From contig JANTUC010000002.1 in assembly GCA_026873275.1 (NCBI GenBank), positions 2,046,001 to 2,110,000 of the forward strand: a DNA stretch of 64,000 nucleotides, read 5' to 3'. Positions 57,701 through 64,000 of the stretch are shown here, piece by piece. The notes under the pieces were generated by a model. That model worked only from the letters and a program-made list of their open reading frames with translations, was not told where the DNA came from and ran no database searches. This DNA comes from Pseudopithomyces maydicus (lineage: Eukaryota; Ascomycota; Dothideomycetes; Pleosporales; Didymosphaeriaceae). Both the position numbers and the translations under genes were made by a program. Each line of letters starts with the position of its first letter. Within the stretch, counting starts at the first letter, position 1.

Positions 57701-60700
57701 ACATATCGCAAGAGATAGTACACTATCCGATAAGACCAGGAACGCACAGTACAAGGATCTTAGACGAGGCAAATGAGTTACTTGTGGGACCAGGGTGATC
57801 GCGAAAAGTGCCACTACAGGACAGCGCGCTTGCATTTTGTCGTTGTTCTAATACCGAAAGCCGCCCCTCGCCCCCCGCAGTACCTAAAACTGGTGGCGTC
57901 TGGCCCGACGTATGCACGTACTGAAATGGCGGGGCAGGGTTGTAGGTAGCACAAAGCGTGTATGTGCCAGTATCGATGGAGATGACTGCGGGTCTATGGT
58001 GGAGCAGATCCTAGTCAGGCGAACCCTGGTGTACCAGGGCGACTCATCCTTCGCTTGAGACTGAAGCGTGCCAATTGGTTTGACGCAATCGATAGAGCCT
58101 TCCAGATCACGGGCATGGCTGGAAGAATTGACTTTGGACTTCACCGATCAATGCGCGTACGGTCGGCACACCATCCATGTCCTTTGACCGGTCAATGAGG
58201 CGAAATATTCTTTCCTCAGATTCTGCAGCCTCGGGATTCCATACTCCTGATGATACAGATTAAAGGCGGTGAGCACAAGTATGCCTGCTTGTTAGAGTTA
58301 CGTAAGATGAGTGAGGCATGAAGATACTGTTGGACAATCAACCACAGCCAGTACTGTTACGTTGTAAACACTAGCGGTACGTCGACGTTGCTCGCTTCGT
58401 CTCTCGATTCTCGTGCAAGGGATCATGGTAGAAACCCGAACTCGCTATAGATGCAACCATAGCTGCTGGGGAAACAAGCCTTGGTCAGTGTGGCAGACAG
58501 GGGTCATGGTTCCCAAAGGATAAGCGTCTTATCAGCTGACATAGCTGGCTTGGTGGGCATGTTCGACTAAGTTATGCCATTTTCCAAACCGATACCAGCT
58601 CTCTCGATACGAACCCCTCAACTCCTCGCAAGCTACGAGATAACTAATGCTCGATAGGTGGGATCTGCATCCAGATTAGTTGTTACGAAATTTCGAGCCG
58701 AGGGACATGAGCCGCTGTCAGTACCTTCGAGCAATTTTGAGTCAAGGCAACCGACAACTCGCCCCGTATTGCGTACAAACATCAGTGTACTTGTTGCAAT
58801 TGACAAAGGGTCCCACTTCATTGGAAATGGCTGAGCAAGATCGATTATTTGCGATGATATCACGGTGACAGAACCCCATCTACCCGCAACACGTGTTCCG
58901 ACGTTCATCCTATCCTGCACATGCTCATTCTTCGTTTTACATGTGGCCACTCGCGTGGCCTCACCCGACGGGCTGAGCGAGCTGTTCTTGGATCCACTGC
59001 TTGGCTCGGTGTTTGTGGGCAAGGCTGCCGGTTGGATGTGCAAGGCAAGGAGGATCTTCCGATCGCTAACGGCGGTAAGACCTACAAACCCTGTCCTAGG
59101 CGACTGTTTCTATAAGCGAGAATGAAAAGGTGTATGTACGCCTCAAAGCACCTTGGCACGACTCTGCTTAGTTCGGAATAATAGCAATGATGGAGAAGCT
59201 CCGCGCTCTGATAGCGTGAGTGCGCCCTTTGATTTGAATATTATCTGGCGCTGCATATGATGTCCGAATTTATCCGGAATGAATCGACTTCCCCCAACTT
59301 ACCCCTACCAAAGAACTCAACATTGAGTCATGACAGTCTCGACTGTTGATCTGCACTCCCACCCACCTGAAGCTTCCTGCAGGCCATAGCAGTAGTCGAG
59401 TTATTGTCCGATGAACAGACGATTAGACTTGGACGCACCAAACCTCTAGCATCCGCTCCAAACGCTGCTATCAGCATGGCGCCGAGCCACCACAGCGGTG
59501 CAACAATCCAGATCGAGCCTATTGCGTATGAGTCGACTAGCAATAAGATTTATCCGTCTCCCGCGTCGGCGAGCGCACCGTCCCGCCTCCTAAGTACAAT
59601 GTCAAAGTCGGGATACATGTGAGACGGATCCGTCACATGTCAGCACCTTGTTTGGAGCGCCGCGTGAAGCGCCCCTGTGGGAACAATATCGAGTGCTACA
59701 CGGCGTGTTTGTAGGTTCGAAGCTATTCAGGATCAACGGGTGGTAAACCCCTGCTATTTTCTTGCAGCGCGCTAATGCCGAGAGACGCACAACGCAGAAG
59801 GGAGCAAGTAGTCTATTTGGCCTCCCATGACCGTCCGCCTCGTCGGTAAAGAAGCCGAACTGACTATGGTTACGACAGTCAGACCGTAAGCAGTAAAGGT
59901 AACTTCCGTTAAGGTCAGTCTGACCTTCCAGTGCATATCCGTAACAATCAACGTGGACATTCCACGTCCCGCTATCGCTGGAACAGGGCCTCGGTCATAC
60001 GAGGATGCATACTGTCACGAAATAGCATTGCTGAGAAAGCTTTGCAGCGTGACTGCTTCCGTGCCCCGCAAGGCCAGGACATGATGAGGTGACGCGCCAT
60101 CATAAATTTGGAAGATCACTTGCACATCTTTCGAGCAATCCACCTTCTTCTCCTCCGGCGATGAGGCTAAACCCCACGTGGGGTGGAGAGAGAACCTGGG
60201 ATACTCAGAGCGGCACGTCAAATGTAACACATGGTCAATCGCATGGATAGGCCGGAATTAATTCATTGTCACAAGTAGAGTGGCTGGTCAAGCTGACAAG
60301 TGTTCGCAGGGTTTTCCCTCGACGAGAATGGTGGCGCAGGACTGCAGTGTGGGTGGGGAGCTGATGCTGCGGGGGTGTTGTAAAGCCTGCAGCATCAACG
60401 TGGTATGATCAATCTGGCCAAGGACAACATGCGGTAAGAGTCGTAGGGCTGATGATGCGAGGATGATCGCGATCCCGCGGCGACTTCCTTGCTGGCCTTG
60501 TTTGCAAGTGACTGCACAAGGAAAACCTGGGAGCATGTTGCCGTAAGGATATGTTGCAGTGTCAGTCAGTGCAGTGTGAATCGCCCTTCATATACTTCCC
60601 GCTTGCGCGACAGCGTGTTTTCGGCGTAGTTGTAGCCAAGATTTAGACGAGCAAACCGAACCGCATGTGTGGCAAAGGCGATGAACTACGGAGCCACTAA

Positions 60701-61181
60701 ACCCGGCTGCGATTGTATCTCTAGACCCGCCAACAAGGCATATAGTTGTTGGAGGATCAGGTTGCCCAGCACTGCACGCTGACTTATTTACGCTTGAGTG
60801 TTTGCGTGCCACACTAATTCAAGCAAGGGCCCGTTTATCCAGCCTCGAATGTGATCGCCTTCTCGAGCTGTGACCAGGATTGCCTGCGCCTTCCGTATAT
60901 GATTCGCCGCATCATGGAATGGGGACATGTGTGTATCTGCGCGGCTCAGTCAGCTGTGCGTGGACACTCTCGGCGCAGCCCTCCTCCCGTGGTCCTTCCA
61001 TACATCAGACGGTGCTGGCCTTTCGTATATAAACGACCCTATCCAGGCATTTAGAACCCGACTCAGCATTCTCCGTACAACTTAACGACTCGACCAGCTT
61101 TTTGATCATTCGTACAATACAACCCGTGGAGAGAACTCGCCACTATAACTCACTTATTGACGCCACGTAATCTGGGCCACA
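54721..61181. other. Long gene-free stretch, about 6.5 kb
   Basis: AT-rich at first (54.7-57.1 kb), more balanced later. ORFs are at most about 155 codons, overlap on both strands and show no recognisable domain. No transposase, reverse transcriptase, tRNA or rRNA was recognised. Notable small structures: an inverted repeat CCCTGGTGTACCAGGG near 58023-58038 and a CACGTG-centred palindrome ACCCCACGTGGGGT at 60171-60184. The last 150 bp hold the promoter of the dioxygenase gene. Confidence 0.5.
61026..61033 (+). promoter_or_regulatory. Probable TATA box of the TauD-type dioxygenase gene
   Basis: TATATAAA about 150 bp upstream of the ATG at 61182, a plausible distance allowing for a 5' UTR. Confidence 0.55.
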
Positions 61182-62497
61182 ATGTCAGTTTCAAGCTTAA
61201 GTACGAGGTCTTCTGTAGACTCTCTGCGGAGTATCTCATCCTTGGGCTCAGCACCCGACAATCTCGCACCCTCTGTCGACGGTCCCATGGTTTGGGAAAG
61301 ATCCGAGCTCGACCCCAAGAAGTACGTGTATCATCTTACCACCGCAGAAGTGGCAGAAATTCGTCTGGCCGTGATTCACTTTCGATGTAAGCGTCCCAAT
61401 ACAATATGTAGCAATCCGAGCTGACCTCGATCCAGTGTCTGGACTCACTCGCCCTTCCATTAGCAAGGATACATTCCCTTTGAGCGAGCGCCTTTCTAGT
61501 AGATTGGCCACCCTTAGCAAGGAGATACATAATGGATCCGGTGTTGTTGTGCTTCGTGGTCTGCACGCAGCTAGATTCAATGACGAAGAAGCAGTCATTG
61601 CTTTCGTAGGGCTCTGTGCGCATGTTTGCGCTGAGCGTGCTACGGATTCATATGCCAATCAAACCTTGAGTAAGCATTTCCGAGACTTGTTGCTCGAATG
61701 TTGGGACTAATTGAGGAAAAGGCCATATCCGCGATGCAACCCATGAGAAAGTCCCTCAATGGGCCAAGAATATCGGTCTGGCTGGCTCAAAAATCACCAC
61801 GAAAATGGATTTTCACAGTGATCGATTCTCCGGGGATATCCTAGCCATGCACATCCGAAATGATGGTGGTTCTGGTAATGGTGGTGAACAATTCGTGTCT
61901 TCTTTCTGGAGCATTTACAACAAGCTGCTCGAGAAAGATCCGGCAGTCCTTGAAACTATGATGGAAGCACAATGGCCTTTCGAACTTAAGCAGAAGTATG
62001 TTTATCCTAAAATCCAATTAATCCGTAATTGACAATACTGCAGAGACGCAGATCCGTATTTGGAGCTTGGACCCACGCTTTTCTTCTCCAAGAACAAACC
62101 CATCTGTCAACTCGTCAAGGCGCCCCTTCTCGGTGGTGCTCACATTCCTCGAGACCCGAGTATGCCAGATCTCTCAAAACAACAGTTGCATGCGATACAA
62201 ATGGTAGAAGAGACGGCGCAAGAAGTGTGCACCCAACTGGATCGCCAGGAAGGCGACATTCAGTTGATCAACAATCTGAGCATCATGCACGCTCGGGCAG
62301 CATATGGCAAGACTGGCAAGCCTAGTTCGCGCCACCTTCTTCGAATGTTCCTGAGGGACCCTGATAACGCGTGGGACAAACCAACGTCATTCAAGCGTAA
62401 TTTCGAAGACCCATTCATCCGTGGCCGTGTACAGGAGATCCCCGTTTACGATTTCGACCCTTGGCGTAAGATCAGCGGTCGTGAGAGCCACGGTTGA
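61182..62497 (+). CDS. TauD/TfdA-type Fe(II)/2-oxoglutarate dioxygenase
   Basis: Non-haem iron dioxygenase of 388 residues from four exons: 61182-61386, 61436-61669, 61722-61995, 62044-62497 (introns 49, 52 and 48 nt). After a Ser-rich N-terminus, the family starts at WERSELDPKKYVYHLTTAEV. GSGVVVLRGLHAARFNDEEAV is a conserved strand-turn block. Iron ligands are H178 and D180 in KMDFHSDRF and H320 in NNLSIMHARAAYG; the 2-oxoglutarate-binding Arg is probably in SSRHLLRMFLRD. The remaining blocks (LAMHIRNDGGSGNGGEQFVSS, PICQLVKAPLLGG) match fungal TauD-like oxygenases used in taurine or sulfonate use and in secondary metabolism. Substrate unknown. No signal peptide, so cytosolic. Convergent with the partial regulator-like gene on its right. 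Confidence 0.9.
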
Positions 62498-62834
62498 GGT
62501 CATTTTGCATTTCCTTGTGTATGATGGTGGGGTCTATCTTTCCTTTCAACATAGCTGCTTATAGAAATTGTCCGTAATTGGGTCAGTTGGGATGTATATT
62601 CAGTATCTTAATTGCGATGTCCAGGTATCGTATGTAATATACTCAATAAAACTAAATTATGCTTAAAACACTGGCTGCCACTGATGCATTTGACCGATCG
62701 AAGTTGTCGCAGGCCAATTCTCCGTATGCTCCGTGGCTATGAGTGATGACGAAAGACAAAGCGATTGAAAAGTCATAAATCGAAATGAAATGAAACGGAA
62801 TGATGATTCGTGAAAGAAATAGAGACGACAAAGG
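62498..62834. other. Convergent intergenic region
   Basis: About 340 bp between two stop codons; AT-rich with an AATAAA signal at 62645-62650, a plausible polyadenylation element of the dioxygenase gene. Nothing else seen. Confidence 0.5.
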
Positions 62835-64000
62835 TCAGATACCGGCTTCTCGTAGAAGGGTTTTGATCCATTCGCTGGACAGGGAGTTGTGCGTAGATCT
62901 GTGGCCGATATATGGTGCTGTAGATTGGCCTAAACAGACAAGTCAGTATCTGTAGAGTGAAATAATTTCCCAGGCACGTACCTATTCCTCCAATACGGTC
63001 AATGATACTCGTCACCTTCAGCACATAATCAAACCCTTGAGGATCCAAGTGACCATGCTCACGTAGTTCCTCTGGATTCTCTCGCGCCAGCTTGAACGGC
63101 TGAAAGTCACGCAATATAGCTTGCCAGTGATGTATGAGTACCTGGAACGAATATTCCCATTTCTTGAGCTGGCCATTGACCACGTTGTTGACATGGTTCT
63201 CGACAGTCTGGATCCATTAGCTTCATAGCCCAGCCTCGGTGGCGTAACTTACCGTTCCATTTTTTGATAGTATGTAGGTCTCCGCACTGCGGTGAATATA
63301 TTCCATGTTCCAGAATATTACATATAGAGCAAGATACAATTCATACCAGGGCTTAATTTTTGGTTTGAAAATCTTTGCGGCGAATAATTTGTTGCATGCT
63401 GTCTCGAGCTTCTTTAGAAGTTTCAAGGCTGCCACATCGATTTGCTGACCGATTGCTGGCGGCAGTGGCCGGTCACGAGAATTCCTGTCATAGGCTTCAT
63501 ATTGGCTGCGGCCCATCTGGCTGTAGTCGTACTCTTGTATACCAGGAACATCGTTGGACCAGACAGTGCCGTAGCCCTGCGATACAACCGAAAGACATTG
63601 AATTCTCATGCAGAGGTCGAGCAGGTTCTGCGGCCCTGGTAACCGGGTGCTTCGCAAACGAATGACTTCTTGGTACGTGAGGCATGCAATTTCGTCGTGC
63701 GAGACGCGAGCAAAGATCCATTGTTCAACGGCAGGCTGCAAGCAGTTGAAGTATCTTTCGAAATCGGGGACCAAACTTTGCGTATCATACACGGCGTACG
63801 GTGGCTGTTCGACCTTGATCAACCGCCCTTCGGTGGTATTCCACTCGTTGGTGGTGGAATCCAAGAGCGGACGCTTAGGATGATACTGACCGATTGTGAT
63901 ACGCATCGGTTGAATGTGAATGGGCCCGGTCCCGGGAAGGTTCCAGATGAAATCCATTCCAAGAAGATCCCAACCTGGGAGCCATTCATAACCCAGGAAT
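62835..64000 (-). CDS. Fungal regulator-like protein, C-terminal part (5' end outside window)
   Basis: Partial gene: the frame is open from base 64000 and ends at 62835. Two introns, 63208-63252 (45 nt) and 62930-62981 (52 nt), keep it open. The first visible residues read FLGYEWLPGWDLLGMDF. Sequence blocks include IHIQPMRITIGQYHPKRPLLD, PPYAVYDTQSLVPDFERYF, CMRIQCLSVVSQGYGTVW, KLLKKLETACNKLF and PWYELYLALYVIFWNMEYIH, then LIHHWQAILRDFQPFKLA. This order resembles the C-terminal domain of a family of fungal proteins that often carry an N-terminal Zn2Cys6 finger. The finger, if present, lies outside the window, so DNA binding cannot be shown. No enzymatic motif is visible. Confidence 0.65.

Overview
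The window comes from the nuclear genome of a filamentous ascomycete (Pezizomycotina; a Dothideomycete-like fungus is my best guess, from gene content only). Evidence: many introns of 45-70 nt with GTAAGT/GTATGT donors and CTNAC-type branch sites, eukaryotic housekeeping genes (eS30, uL16m, RFC1, ERG3, sphingosine-phosphate lyase, a Y-family polymerase), fungal-only families (Zn2Cys6 regulator, DUF1996, PF20684-type 7TM proteins, GH45) and no operons. I worked out exon structures by hand from splice signals and protein-family expectation; most give an open frame divisible by three.

Layout. 0-7.3 kb: RRM protein (3' end outside the window), Fmp46-like redox protein, ribosomal protein eS30, secreted CREG-like FMN-barrel protein. 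7.3-10.6 kb: no gene seen. 10.6-11.7 kb: two-finger C2H2 regulator with a very long GC-rich, repeat-bearing upstream region (to about 15.5 kb). 15.5-28.4 kb: AT-richer, gene-poor island with a decayed 7TM receptor-like gene, a broken secreted S33-type peptidase, and an intact divergent pair: an NAD(P)-dependent epimerase/reductase and a Zn2Cys6 transcription factor. 29.4-37.7 kb: secretome and surface genes (GH45 endoglucanase with a possible GPI-type tail, intact 7TM protein, DUF1996 protein). 38.5-54.7 kb: dense housekeeping block: ERG3, a membrane-associated methyltransferase-like protein, DPL1, a Y-family DNA polymerase, a protein with an RVSF motif, mitochondrial uL16m and RFC1. 54.7-61.2 kb: about 6.5 kb with no convincing gene. 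61.2-64 kb: TauD-type dioxygenase and the 3' part of a fungal regulator-like gene running off the window.

Functional links. DPL1 and ERG3 both act on membrane lipids; RFC1 and the Y-family polymerase both act at PCNA-loaded DNA. The epimerase and Zn2Cys6 gene share a roughly 355-bp divergent promoter, the usual arrangement of a local regulator and its target. The Y-family polymerase has an intricate structure: an inferred 6-nt microexon carrying the first catalytic Asp, a GC-AG intron and a 476-nt intron. Three genes have single-base frame breaks at homopolymer runs, so assembly indels must be separated from true pseudogenes.
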